Source: Helochares maculicollis (taxonomy: Eukaryota > Arthropoda > Insecta > Coleoptera > Hydrophilidae). From it: 38,918 nucleotides of DNA. A model generated the notes under the pieces. That model was given only the letters and a program-made list of their open reading frames with translations. It was not told the DNA's origin and made no database searches. Shown piece after piece: positions 11,752 to 21,361 of this stretch (position 1 is the stretch's first letter; every line of letters begins with the position of its first letter). The translations under genes and the position numbers were made by a program. The stretch spans positions 1-38,918 of the forward strand of contig JAWQRO010000448.1 in assembly GCA_033557835.1 (NCBI GenBank), read 5' to 3'.

Positions 11752-12946
11752 CGTTGTCGGTTCAATAACAAAGGACCTTGCTAACAGTCAAAATTATTTC
11801 GTAATTCTGATTCACTCTTCATATGAACGTATGTGAAGTTTCATTTTAATTTGTCCCTTCATTCTTTGGTTACCAGCCATTTCGTATCAACGTGTCACAG
11901 TATTTTTTTACAATGAAAAAATCAAGTATCGTGCTGAGATTAAATTTTTTTTGGAACGTTTAAAAGCAAAGGAAATTTATAAAGGAATGTTGAAAGTTTC
12001 TGAGGACTCTTCTCCTTTAATTAGTACAGTAAAAAGATCAATTGCTGAATTTAAACGTTGTTCAAAAACAGCAACAACACCAGAAATCGTAGACAAAATT
12101 CGTCGAGTGATTGAAAGAGATTGAATAGAAGCCCCAGAATAGGCATCTCATTGGGCAGTGTAAGCAACATTTTGACTGATCTATTTGGTTTCAGAAAGAT
12201 GTGAACACAATGGGTGCCACATTCGCTAACAATGGGACAAAAAGTCATTCGTATGCGACTTTCTCAGCAATTTTTACAGCAATTTTAAAAGAATAATGTG
12301 GATATTGTGCATCGATTTGGCCCTATAGATGAGAGTTGCGTCTATCATCATGATCCTAAATAAAAACAAGAGGCTAAAGATTGGTGTGAGCCTTGTTTGG
12401 CTGCGAAACATGCTCATGTCTAAAAATCGGCTAAAAAGGTGTTAGCATCAGTTTTTTGGTATGCAAAGGGAATTTTGTTTGTGGATTAATTGCAAACATT
12501 ATGAATATTATTGTAACCTTTTAGACCAGCTGAAGGAAAAATTCGTGAAAAAAGACCCAGTTTTCAGAAAAAAATAATCCTTTTTTTATCAGGGGAATGC
12601 ACCATGTTACAAGAGCTTTTTGATAATGTTTAAAATTTATGAATTAAACTTCGAATTATTGAAGCATCTACTGTATTCACCAGATTTGGCCTCTAGCAAC
12701 TTCTATCTGTTTCCAAACCGAAAAAAATTCATGCAAGTAAAGCGTTTTTCAGCAAATGATGTCATAACAAACATGGAAACGTATTTTGCAGCCCTTCAAA
12801 AATCTTACTTCAGGGAAGTCATAGATTGGAATCTCATTGAAACAAGGGCATTGATAGTCAGAGATGCTATAATAAATAAAATAGGGCCTTTCAAACCATA
12901 AAATTGTGTTTTTCTTATCGAACCGAAAACTTATTGAGCAACTTAA
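11752..12946 (+). mobile_element. mariner element inserted in the Jockey LINE
   Basis: About 1195 bp flanked by TA (11750-11751 and 12947-12948). The right end, read inwards, is TTAAGTTGCTCAATAAGTTT followed by TCGGTTCGATAAG. The left end reads CGTTG then TCGGTTCAATAAC: the same end lacking about 12 bases in the middle. The transposase runs on the plus strand, opposite to the host LINE. This lineage is distinct from the one at 4062-5316: its first catalytic region fits a DESWVHHYDPE-type motif. Confidence 0.8.
11912..12901 (+). pseudogene. mariner transposase pseudogene with two catalytic Asp lost
   Basis: The N-terminal reading begins EKIKYRAEIKFFLERLKAKE just after an expected start that is spoiled by a base slip (ATG out of frame at 11913). 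Several in-frame stops follow. First catalytic Asp: present in IDESCVYHHDP (codon 12328-12330). Second: the family motif HQDNAP reads YQGNAPCY, so Asp is Gly (codon 12593-12595). Third: SPDLASSNFYLF has Asn where SD(Y/F) is expected (codon 12698-12700). The last 93 codons (12620-12901) are open and keep the C-terminal KRFSANDVI and YFAALQKSYF stretches. The length is near the family norm; it cannot be active. Confidence 0.82.
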
Positions 12947-12947
12947 T

Positions 12948-13276
12948 ACATTCGTGCAGTCACATCCTTCTTTTTTGACTTCTGAGTAATGGAGATTGTG
13001 AGTCTCCTTCCTTTTTTGCCTTCTTCTAACGTCGTCTTTTTGTAATAATTAGGTAGCTTGCACTCTGGAGTGACTATGTGACTTTATGTTTCTGTGCATC
13101 GAATATTGTTTCTTTGGTCACAGTCATCATTTATAAAACACAAATTCGCTTTTAACACCAGATTATTTTTTACATTGCTATTCGAGACGCATTCCCATAG
13201 TTGCGCTCTACATGCTCATAAAAGTTTTAACAACAATTTATAGAGTTGTAATTTGCTATGTATTGTAACTTTAGAG
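12948..13276 (-). pseudogene. Jockey LINE ORF2, C-terminal segment
   Basis: Minus-strand translation gives KVTIHSKLQLYKLLLKLL (one stop soon after) and then QLWECVSNSNVK, the thumb-like region that follows the reverse transcriptase in Jockey elements (family form SKLSLYNKLLLYK, then WTYGIQLWG). A degenerate stretch with RNNIRCTET, close to the RN.DIHRDL motif, follows and then decays. This is the continuation of the ORF2 interrupted at about 15216. The right boundary meets the (CTT)n tail of the inserted RTE-like LINE at 13277; the left boundary is the TA of the inserted mariner. Confidence 0.65.
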
Positions 13277-13386
13277 CTTCTTCTTTTTCTTCTTCTTCTG
13301 AGCGGTTATCCCAGTACGGTTAGGTTCGCTATTTGAATCGATATTTTTCACTTTACTCAATTTAGTGCGTATCGTGGGCATGTATA

Positions 13387-14229
13387 CGAGGTGTGTTCAA
13401 TAAGTATCGCGAATTTTAAATTTTCGCGGGTTACGTATATTCGAATTTCGATTTTTTGTGGTGTTATATTGGTACTCATGTCTCTCATTTATACCGACCA
13501 GTTGGACCATTTTAAATGTTCAGTTAATTGTTGACAGCTGCTTTGCTTCCACGTGTTTTGGCTCGTTTTCGATTTTTACTTATTCAAAAAAATGAATCAA
13601 AGAACCTGTATCAAATTTTGTGTGAAAATCGAAATTAAGTGCGCGGATGCATGCCGAATGTTGACTGTGGCATACAAAGAAGCTACCTTGGACCGAAGCA
13701 ACGTTTATGGGTGGTACAAAATGTTCTCAGATGGCTGAGAAGATGTGAACAGTCAATAAGGAATATTACCTGCAAGTTATGCGCAATTTGCGGGAAGTAA
13801 TCCGCCAGAAACTCCCCGATTTGTGGAAGAACAAAAATTGGCTTTTGCACCACGATAACGCCCCTGCTCACACATCGTTGCTTGTGCGAGACTTTTTGGC
13901 CAAAATAAACACACTAATGATGCCGCAGCCACCCTATTCCCCAGGTCTGGACCTCTGTGACTTTTTCTTGTTCCCGAAACTAAAGAGGCCCGCCCATGAA
14001 AGGACGACGCTACGCTAATATTGACGAGATAAAGATGGCATCGAAGGAGGAGCTGAACAAGATAAAGGAAAATGATGTTTTTAAGTGCTTCGAAGATTGG
14101 AAAAAACGTTGACACAAGTGTATAATATCTCATGGGGATTACTTTAAAGGGGGCAAAATAGATATTCATGAATAAATAAATAATTTTTGAAAAAACACAA
14201 AGTTTGCGATACTTTTTGAACACACCTCG
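13387..14229 (+). mobile_element. Internally deleted mariner, nested in the RTE-like LINE
   Basis: 843 bp with TA on both sides (13385-13386, 14230-14231). The left end CGAGGTGTGTTCAATAAGTA and the right end read inwards CGAGGTGTGTTCAAAAAGTA differ at about 3 of 31 positions, so this copy is less decayed than the others. About 450-500 bp of the transposase middle is missing (junction near 13750), compared with the roughly 1.3 kb of a full element. It lies in the 3' untranslated region of the minus-strand LINE, in the opposite orientation. Confidence 0.9.
13592..14175 (+). pseudogene. Deleted mariner transposase
   Basis: Starts MNQRTCIKFCVKIEIKCADA and continues through RSNVYGWYKMFSDG, the N-terminal DNA-binding part. 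A stop replaces the next residue, and after EDVN the reading jumps to NKEYYLQVMRNLREVIRQ. The deletion removes the AT-hook-like GRP region and the first catalytic Asp. The second and third Asp remain (LLHHDNAPAH and ..CDFFLF, 34 residues apart), although the usual SPDLAP reads SPGLDL. A frameshift near 14000 precedes the C-terminus, which still reads FEDWKKR and ends at a TAA at 14173-14175. It cannot be active but could be moved by a related enzyme, since both ends are well kept. Confidence 0.85.
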
Positions 14230-14231
14230 TA

Positions 14232-14489
14232 TAAGGTACATATCGAGGCGGAGATACCTTCCGGCCAATTAGGTGTTCGGCCTTTTTATTCTGATCCCCT
14301 ATACCTAGGTAACCTCTAATAATCTCGTTTCATCTAGAAATGTTACCGGGCTCTTGATGAGGCACTCTTTCTCTTCATCCTGCGTCAACTCTGGTTTTCC
14401 CAGGGCTCATTTCCTTGTTGCCTTCAAAACAGGGCAGCTGCACAAGATGTGCGCAAGGGTTTCTTCTTCTCTCGCGGACGTAAGTTACA
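14232..14489 (-). pseudogene. LINE 3' coding end with a CPxL-type cysteine motif
   Basis: On the minus strand EEEETLAHILCSCPVLKATR (about 14423-14475) is followed by a stop and by LGKPELTQDEEKECLIKSPV, then FLDETRLLEV. This layout (a cysteine/histidine motif EEET..H.L..CP.L, then LG.P.L, then I....F......LL) resembles the end of LINE polymerases that carry an RNase H or zinc-finger tail, not the usual RTE end. It may be a separate LINE fragment joined to the RTE-like piece, or part of one unusual element. The 3' untranslated region continues to 13277 on the far side of the nested mariner. Confidence 0.45.
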
Positions 14490-15215
14490 TTTTCTGATCT
14501 GTGGCTATGGTATCTTGCCAATGTTGTCTGAATTTCCATTCGGCCGCTGGTCGTCAAAGTTAAGGTTATGGGTGAGGTTAATGACTTTCTGCGGTGATGC
14601 TCTGGTAGTATGTCCAAACCAGCGCAATTTCTCCTCGTGCTGTTTTCCATTTAGAGGGGCGACGCCGAAGTTTCTCCCGCGAAAATCGTTAGTCATTATA
14701 CATCGGACCACACGCATCCTCATGCGTGCATGCGTTGCTCGAAGATTCGAATTGTTGAGCAGTAGTCGGTTCCATAGAGCACTACCGGACAGACGACTGT
14801 GCGATATAAATTTGGCCTTATGTGGATACGCATTTTTGGGTCACCCATAATAGTATGCCGGCAACTTTTCTCCATTTCATCAAGGCTTAATTGATACGTC
14901 GTCGTCGAATCCACCGTCGCTCAGAGAGTGAGTCTCTAGGTACCGAAAATTATTTGTTTTTGGAAGAACTTTACCTTTAATAGTGATGGAGTCAAAAGAT
15001 GGAAGAGTCTACATGTTATCGAAATATTTAGGCTAAATCCGAACTGATCGAATCAGTCGCTCTAGGTCTGCATACGCCGTTGCAGTTTATTCTTTCCAAT
15101 CGAAGATCAGACCTTGCTCGTGGGGTTAAGTGAAGCAGGTGAATCCAGTCGAGAAGGAGCTCAGATACCTCGTGATCGCGTAGCGCGTACCAACTGGGTT
15201 GATGCGGGGCACGGC
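14490..15215 (-). pseudogene. RTE-like LINE reverse transcriptase, 3' half, decayed
   Basis: Minus-strand frames give, in order: PSWYALRDHEVSELLLDWI (about 15130-15205); a short DLIFDWKE then AYADLERLIRS after an apparent internal deletion (about 15050-15130); DSITIKGKVLPKTNNFRYLE; DPKMRIHIRPNLYRTVVCPV and VLYGTDYCST; FEQRMHAMRMRVVR; FGVAPLNGKQHEEKLRWFGH (about 14610-14680); and LTHNLNFDDQRPNG. This matches the C-terminal order of RTE-type ORFs (EFKYLG, ..RPVLLYGSE, MRMLRW, RLRWFGHV, QRPRGRPK). Stops and shifts are frequent. The FADD/YADD catalytic block is inside the deleted part. Confidence 0.72.
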
Positions 15216-17375
15216 CAATTCTTCATATTTTTTTCTAACAAACCATTCCACCTTAATTTAACATCTAGAGATACTCTTACATATTATGGTGTATTTGCAT
15301 GTGGCATTACGTTGTTATTTATCGTCACAGGCAAATACTTATCATTTTTGGTTTATAAATCTGACATATGTTGATATTTTCTCATTTAGTTTTATTTACC
15401 ACTGCTTTGTCCATTAGAATCTCTTGCAAACTGTTTCTTGCAGTTTGATAGTGGCTTTTTCTATGTTGCTTCCAGTCGCTAGTATTGCCGTGTCGTTGGC
15501 AAAAGTAACAACAGTACAGTCTTGTTTCTGTTGGATATCACGCGAATAAAGCAGGTAAAGAACGGGGTTCAACATGCTACCTGGCAGAACTCTAGACGTG
15601 ATAAGATTTAATTCTGTAAGTGAATCTTCAAGTAAAGTGTCTGTTGCAAATATAGAAGTTTATTTACTTGACAAATGTGCGTGGTAGAATCTTATATAAT
15701 TTGTGCTTTAGCCCAGTGTGCAAGACCTTGCCGAAGGCCTGTTCAACGCTTAAGAAAATAGTTGCACATATGTTCTGCTTCTCTAGACTTTCTTCTACAA
15801 CGTCTGTCATGCGATGTACTTATTGTATAGTGGAATAGTTGTTACGAAATCCAAACTGATGTGGTGGTATGAGGTGTGACTTTTCTACTATTGATTTTAG
15901 TCTTGTAAAGAATATCTTCTTAAAAACGTTTGATATCACTGATAAAATTAAGATTGGCCCATATGATGCTGTTTCATGAGAAGGCTTTTCTAGTTTTAAT
16001 AATATATATACGACGTATACTTTCCATGTATTTGGGACGTATTTTATACTAAAAGCAGTATTAATAAGATTTGATAATTTAATAACTCCTTATTATAATA
16101 ACTCTTAAAATTGATACTGTGATAACGTAGTATCCAGGTGGTTTCTTTTGACCGAGGTCAAATTAAATTCTATCTTCTTCCAAGTTCTTGTCCAAAGGAT
16201 TTTCACAGTTTGGTACTTCATAACTCACTGAATACACATTTCTCAAATATTTCGCTAAGACTTCTTGCCCATTTGCTATATGCTGTGCGTAGCGGCGATA
16301 TGTGGATCAATGACGTTTTATTTTATTTTGTTGTGCGCCACAAGAAGTAGTCCGCTCATTTATCTTTGGTTATACTTTGCAAGTATTTTGCTATTGTATC
16401 GTTTTTCATTATTCGCGCCTCAGCTGTTGGGTTAAATTATTTAAGTGTGTTTTGTCAGATGATGCATTAAGTGTCGGCCATTTCTTTCTTTCTTGTCTCT
16501 TTTTTTAACTAGCGCTTTTATGTCTTGCTTATAGTTTATTTCTGCTGTTCTGATCATTTCTTTCGTTTTATTCCATGCAGCTCGCTGGGTATCTATTATA
16601 AATTGTTTTGTTCCTTTTTCAAATTGTTCTTTTGTTTTCAATGGTACGTTCAATGAAATTCTTAGGTCTTAACTTTTCCGAAATCCACCCCAATCCATGC
16701 AGTTGTTTTTTAGAGCTGCTTTATTTTCTCTATTTAAGATAATCGTTTGAGTTAAGAATAATTGAGGAATGACCTTATGAAAGAACAAGATCATCTTCAA
16801 TTTTTACATAACTAATATATACTATTATACTATAAAAGATTCAAGGGTTCCAGCACTTGTCTTATATCTGTTGGCCAACATAAAGGACTGCCTATAGAGG
16901 TTGCTTCGTATCCACAGAACTCCATGGCCTGTAGTATCATTGATCCTTATGTAGTTGTCATGTTATATTCCCAGTCCCTGTCCATGGCGTTAAAGTCACC
17001 TCCTAATATGATGCAATCGCCAAATTTTGCAGCATCCATTTATAATCTTCTCTTTTCAAGTTAAATCGCGATGGAAAAATACCGACCTAATGACTATTTT
17101 ATTAGTTGTTGTTCTTAATGTTACTGCAGTGACTTGCATTAGCTCTGTTTGAAGTTTAACATGTTCATGGTGTTTACTTTCCATTCATTACTATCATACT
17201 ACCCCTTTTAGCTGTAATGCTGAGATGGATTGTGTGATTGGTACTATATCCTTTAAATATTACATAGTTATGCTTGATTGGATGTGTTCATGGTATTAGA
17301 AGCACGCTCATATTTTTTAATGCAAGAAATATTCGTATTTGATAAAAACTAAAAAACACCACTAGCATTCTATTC
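15216..17375 (-). pseudogene. Jockey LINE ORF2: endonuclease and reverse transcriptase, decayed
   Basis: Minus-strand frames from right to left: FLALKNMSVLLIP (start of the endonuclease), HHEHVKLQTELMQVTAVTLR, IILGGDFNAMDRDW (about 16975-17010), IGSPLCWPTDIRQV (about 16860-16905), linker NVPLKTKEQFEKGTKQF (open frame 16441-16653), PPGYYVITVSI, then the reverse transcriptase: YVPNTWKVYVVYILLKLEKP, SYGPILILSVISNVF, PPHQFGFRNNYSTI (about 15825-15870), EQAFGKVLHTGLKHKLY, LPGSMLNPVLYLLYSRDI. The catalytic FADD block reads FANDTAILATG: the first Asp is Asn (codon complement 15495-15497). After WTKQW.IKLNEK and INNNVMPHANT the frame stops at the RTE insertion. Stops and frameshifts are scattered throughout. 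Confidence 0.85.
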
Positions 17376-17384
17376 ACCTATTAC

Positions 17385-17790
17385 AAATCCTATTCATTGG
17401 TAGACTTCTGTCTGATGCAATTACTTTCAAAACGATTTACTCTAACCGAAATAAGATATATATTCATTTAACGCAAAAGTGATACTGATTTTCATTATTT
17501 GGTGAGTTTTAAATTTCTGTTGTATCTGTTACTTTCGTTTTATTCTTTGTTACATTGGCATATGTGGCCGTTATTTGTCTACTATGCAAAGTGTTTGATT
17601 TGGTGGAATTTGCACTATAACTTATTCGTTCTGAGTTTTTTCTAGCCATTGTAATAAATAAGCGTGTCCATTAGTGTTACAATATTTTTGACCTTTGTTA
17701 TAGAGAAATGAACAACCGAAGTTGAGGATATTTCGTATTTTGTGTATTTCTGACATAATAAAAAATCGTTTAAAATCTGAGATAAAGTGG
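17385..17790 (-). pseudogene. Jockey LINE ORF1 (gag-like) C-terminal remnant
   Basis: Just upstream of ORF2 on the minus strand. CQKYTKYE and then YCNTNGHAY fit a decayed CCHC zinc-knuckle region of Jockey gag proteins (C..C.G.H..Y.GC type). NSERISYSANSTKSNTLHS and ITATYANVTKNKTKVTDTT follow, with the TYA.V gag tail motif. The similarity ends near 17790, beyond which the sequence changes character, so the copy appears 5'-truncated. Function in the family: nucleic-acid binding protein of the retrotransposition particle. Identification is by motif order and position only. Confidence 0.6.
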
Positions 17791-19209
17791 TGAAAAATTG
17801 AGATTAATCATCTTGGCCCAGGGGAAGGGACGAAGAAAACTTTAATAAATCTAATGTAATATCGCTAAGGCGCGCGGTATGGATAGCTTGGTGGCTAAAA
17901 TGAATATGAGAGGCAAAGGGAGTGGTTGCTTTTCCAGGGGCTGTAGTGGCGCAAAGCGATCCTGTTTCATAAAGGTGCCCACACTTCATATCTTAATGTA
18001 GTCAAGAGTAAATTCGATGATGTGATTAAAAAAACCCTGAATGTTTTTAATTACGCTAAAAAAATCTCTCACTTCGCTCATCCATCTTCTGACCGTTCGA
18101 AACGGTGGTTGAATATCACCCCATTCATAAAACTTTTAATAAACGAGTATCATTGTTTCCTTCATTAGAAAATTAAAAATTCCTCATTTCGCATTTAATT
18201 TCGGTTACAATTACATCTGTAATTTTAACGACGAGTCGAGATTCCCGCTTCCCTCTTCCAATTAGGAGACCGGCTGAGTGTCCTCTGGATTGCAGATGTC
18301 TAAATTATAATATTCTTGGTACTCTGAACTGAACGTAAACATTTTCAATGTGTTCGTAACTTGATGACTTTCCGTCTATGTGCTATTTCTTTTATACTAT
18401 AAACTTTTCTCCAATTACTAGTCAAAACAGCCCTATTTATGAAATATCCAGTATTTCATCTTATAAAAGTTAGATCTAAATGCTGAATACTTAATCATCA
18501 TGGTAACATTTACAAGTAATTATACTGTCCTAATTCAAAGAAACTTTTTTATTCATTATTATTCCTATGCATGCATATTAGTTATGACATATCAAATATA
18601 TCTATTTTCTCAACTAAAACTGTCTGTTTAAACTGAGTTTGTATTTCTGAACTAGACTTATAGCAACATCGTATTTTTCTTATAAATTGTGCTAATTAGT
18701 ATCAATGTTATTTTTTCTGTGAATTGTGTTGCACTATTGTTTTCAAGCTAGAAGTCAAGAAATGTATATTTCTGTAAGGCGTACACATAATCCTTTCATA
18801 CCTGATTCAAGTGCTGTATATTTCATTAATGCATTTACATCTATTGTTATTTTTCGATTTTAAAGTTTCACTTGATTAGTTCAATCATAAGTTCTATACC
18901 ATATGTTTATTTGCTACAGAGTAACCAATGTGTACTGGTTTGAATATGAAGTATACAAGCCAATTTGCATTAATTAAATTTGAAAGTATTCTGTAGAAAT
19001 GAAATCAAGAATATTTGGACGTACTCATATATTATTTGGGCACAAAATTTCATGTCATTATATTGCAAATCTCTAAAACGTTGTTTAAGAAAAAGGACAC
19101 CCTAGCTGTCAAATCAACAGTCAATTTAATCAAACTGGTGTACAAAAATTGCATATTTCATAAGTATTTCATAGCTTACATTTAAAACCAAAGCAGAACA
19201 TTTTAAATA
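17791..19209. other. Intergenic A/T-rich stretch, no gene seen
   Basis: No open frame exceeds 61 codons (17804-17989, minus strand, unrecognised). A slightly G+C-richer segment lies at about 17800-18290; the rest is A/T-rich. No repeats, RNA genes or transposon ends were seen before the mariner end at 19210. Confidence 0.45.
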
Positions 19210-20134
19210 CCCGGTGCGCAAGTTTGAAATGTGGTTTTTTTATGAAAAATGCGCAATTATTTAAGAATAATGCTAAAATATATTTTTTTCAAAGTATTGA
19301 CCCTCGCTTTGTACACATTTTATCCATGGGAAAGTCTTAAAGTGTTGCTGAACCATTACGTGTCCCATCGATGAGAAGAGGTGACATTTAGAATTCAGGA
19401 ATTCTCAACCAAGCGAAGAAATTGTTTCATTGACAACTTTGGCTGAAGGTGCAAGAGGGTTGTCATACTGCAGAATGACTTTGCCGTTTCTTCGAGCTCA
19501 TTCTGGGCTCATCAATATATGATGTAAATTGATCATTTGTTGTCGGTAGTGACCGGTATCACTGGTTCGCTGGGTTTGAGAAGCTTGTAGCACTTTACTC
19601 TCTTCTGATCCCACCACAGACACAACATTGTCTTTCTCCGAAAACGATCCGGTTTTGTACTCGATGTTGATGATTGTCTTGGCTTTACCCACGATTTATT
19701 ACGTTTGGGATGCTCAAAATTTTAAATCGCCAGTAACAATCCGAACTTTTTTGCGCAATTTTCACGTTCGTTGTCGATAACATTGAAATCGCAAGTGTTT
19801 AAACGTTGAAACTAGCGTTTGCAAATCTTAAAAGTTGGAGCAAGACCGCCATACAAGATTCTCTACAAGAATTCGATGACTTTGCGATGCCTTTTTCTTT
19901 TGATTGAACAAGAAACTTATTACATGCCGCAAACGTTCGTTACTTGAATCAAAATTCGTCATGCTTAACACGAAAAAGAAGTATGCTACTAAGTCGCAAA
20001 TAACTAAATAGATATGATGTTTTGTAGTGGTCATTCTTACTAGAAACTGGCACTTTGGATTTCAAAGGTTACATCAATAAATTTCATGCCCCATATCTTG
20101 ATAACGAAATGACATTTTAAACTTGCGCACTTAG
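19210..20134 (-). mobile_element. Mos1-like mariner, internally deleted
   Basis: 925 bp flanked by TA (19208-19209 and 20135-20136). The left end CCCGGTGCGCAAGTTTGAAA and the right end read inwards CTAAGTGCGCAAGTTTAAAA are inverted repeats. Compared with its relative at 36640-37806 it lacks about 300 bp in the middle of the transposase plus smaller blocks near the C-terminus. The transposase runs on the minus strand. Confidence 0.85.
19273..19962 (-). pseudogene. Mos1-like transposase pseudogene, multiply deleted
   Basis: Starts at an ATG (complement 19960-19962): MTNFDSSNERLRHVISFLFN, then QKKKASQSHR, with frame breaks after. CDFNVIDNERE follows, and then a deletion removes the second helix-turn-helix and linker up to the first catalytic region, IVTGDLKF. 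This keeps the Asp, although the usual EKW is lost. PKRNKSWVKP, TMLCLWWDQK and LLKPSEP follow in mariner order. The second Asp region is degraded (CSMTT where QYDN is expected), and a deletion removes the SPDLAPSD block with the third Asp. The end keeps LFSSMGHV-like and CVQSEGQYF words. Inactive. Confidence 0.8.
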
Positions 20135-20234
20135 TATTTGACTAATGTAGGTCTTAAATTGTAACACTCGCTTTTCTATTGCCCTGAAGGTTATTTTATT
20201 GAGATTGGCGAATCTTTTTGATTGGCCTGGTGTC

Positions 20235-20345
20235 ATAATGTTTTGAAATTTATTCCATCAATGCGCTTTGGGTTCCAAAAGTTACTTCAATAGATTTTAT
20301 GGGCCATCTCTTGACAGCAAAACGACATTTTAAACTTGCGCACCT
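20235..20345 (-). mobile_element. Second Mos1-like mariner end, fragment
   Basis: The right end reads CGACATTTTAAACTTGCGCA CC, the same terminal repeat as the copy at 19210-20134, followed by TA at 20346-20347. The adjoining 90 bases (CAATAGATTTTATGGGCCAT and neighbours) match the 5' untranslated region of that copy in the same orientation. The similarity fades near 20235, and the 98 bases between the two elements are unrelated to it. Only one end remains. Confidence 0.72.
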
Positions 20346-21309
20346 TAAAAATGACATTCTTATTAACTTCGATTTTTGTTGAATCATTCTCAAGTTATTC
20401 ATGATGGTTGTAACAATTTCTACATCTTTATTGATAGATTAAATTAACAGTTGATACATCATGATTTTTCTTTCATACTGGTAGAAATAATGCAAAGCGA
20501 TACGAATGGATTTTTTTACATTCATTTAGCTTTAAATAGTGACTAATTGAAAGCCACATTATAAATATTTAATTGTTTTTAATTTTATAGAAGACGAAGA
20601 AATATGATTTTTTAAATATGAATGTACAGTAAAGTAATAAAATATTGTTTTTGCAACATTTAATCGAACAATCTGTTTGTGACATTTTCACACTAAACCC
20701 TTACTTTTTTGGTTCAGTTCAGATAATGTTTCTATTGTAAAGGTGGTATGATATCTTTTACTTTTAAAAAAATAGCTCCTTTTTTTTTGAAAGCATTAGT
20801 TATAGTTATTGAATTTAATAATATACATATTACAAACATTTTGGTTCCAATGTAGCCTATATTTCTGGTTGATAATCAATATCGATTATATGAGTAAGTG
20901 ATAAAATGCACTCTATTTGTTAGTTAATTTAATCAAAACCACGTCCAAATGCCGAATATATCAATTTCAAGTTGTAGTTGAAATAAATGTTCTGCTTCAT
21001 GAATTCTAATTGTGACTCCAAAATATCTCTATCAATATCAATAATATAAATACTCTTTTTCGATAGCTCATACAAAAAAAAAATATTATTACAATTTGAC
21101 CTCATTCCCATTTTAATACGATTCTCATGCCAACTTTCCAGCTTACTTGCACTGTACTATAACTTGTGTCTAAAATTTTGTCATCCTCAAAATTTTGGAC
21201 CTAATTTTCTCTAAAATATAAGTACAGCGATATAAATAATTAAATAAAATATTTATGTTGTAATTTATAGTATAACATATTTAATATTACATAAGGCAGT
21301 GCTTTTATG

Positions 21310-21312
<3 letters not shown>

Positions 21313-21359
<47 letters not shown>
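21313..21359. repeat. (AT)n microsatellite, about 23 units
   Basis: An uninterrupted alternation of A and T over 47 bases. The open frame across it on the minus strand (21240-21455) is an artefact made of Ile-Tyr repeats. Confidence 0.98.

Positions 21360-21361
<2 letters not shown>

Larger units (their letters stand above)
13277..15215 (-). mobile_element. 5'-truncated RTE-like LINE inserted in the Jockey LINE
   Basis: Minus strand, from about 15215 down to a (CTT)n-type simple repeat at 13277-13299 that forms its 3' tail (A/G-rich on the sense strand). The coding part is recognised by PSWYALRDHEVSELLLDWI at its 5' end, then, after an internal deletion, a palm-to-C-terminus segment ending in LRWFGH. 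The 3' untranslated region is split by a second mariner (13387-14229) at a TA. The element's own sequence is about 1.1 kb, so it is strongly 5'-truncated as well as internally deleted. The breakpoints in the Jockey ORF show that it inserted into that element. Confidence 0.7.
11545..17790 (-). mobile_element. Jockey-clade LINE remnant split by two later insertions
   Basis: Read on the minus strand from about 17790 leftwards: a gag-like ORF1 end (17385-17790), then ORF2 with apurinic endonuclease, linker and reverse transcriptase (17375 to about 15216). An RTE-like LINE interrupts at 13277-15215. ORF2 resumes at 12948-13276, a mariner interrupts at 11752-12946, and a probable 3' untranslated tail lies at 11545-11751. 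The Jockey pieces are collinear across the first break: a ..YEEL end on one side, and a SKLQLYKLLL then QLWECVSNSN stretch on the other, in the order of Jockey reverse transcriptases. The pieces add up to about 2.7 kb of ORF2 plus tail, as expected for the clade. The extent of the final tail is inferred, not proven. Confidence 0.8.

Noticed and set aside
13777..14268. 163-codon open frame on the minus strand, the longest in the window
   Set aside because: It lies antisense across the mariner transposase at 13592-14175 and runs through the element's end into the LINE; no family resemblance. A shadow frame.
14720..14914. Minus-strand 64-codon frame as an independent small gene
   Set aside because: Its C-terminal words (RTVVCPVVLYGTDYCS, FEQRMHA) belong to the RTE-like reverse transcriptase remnant.
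15114..15374. 86-codon plus-strand frame
   Set aside because: Antisense to the LINE remnants and spanning the junction of two of them; chance.
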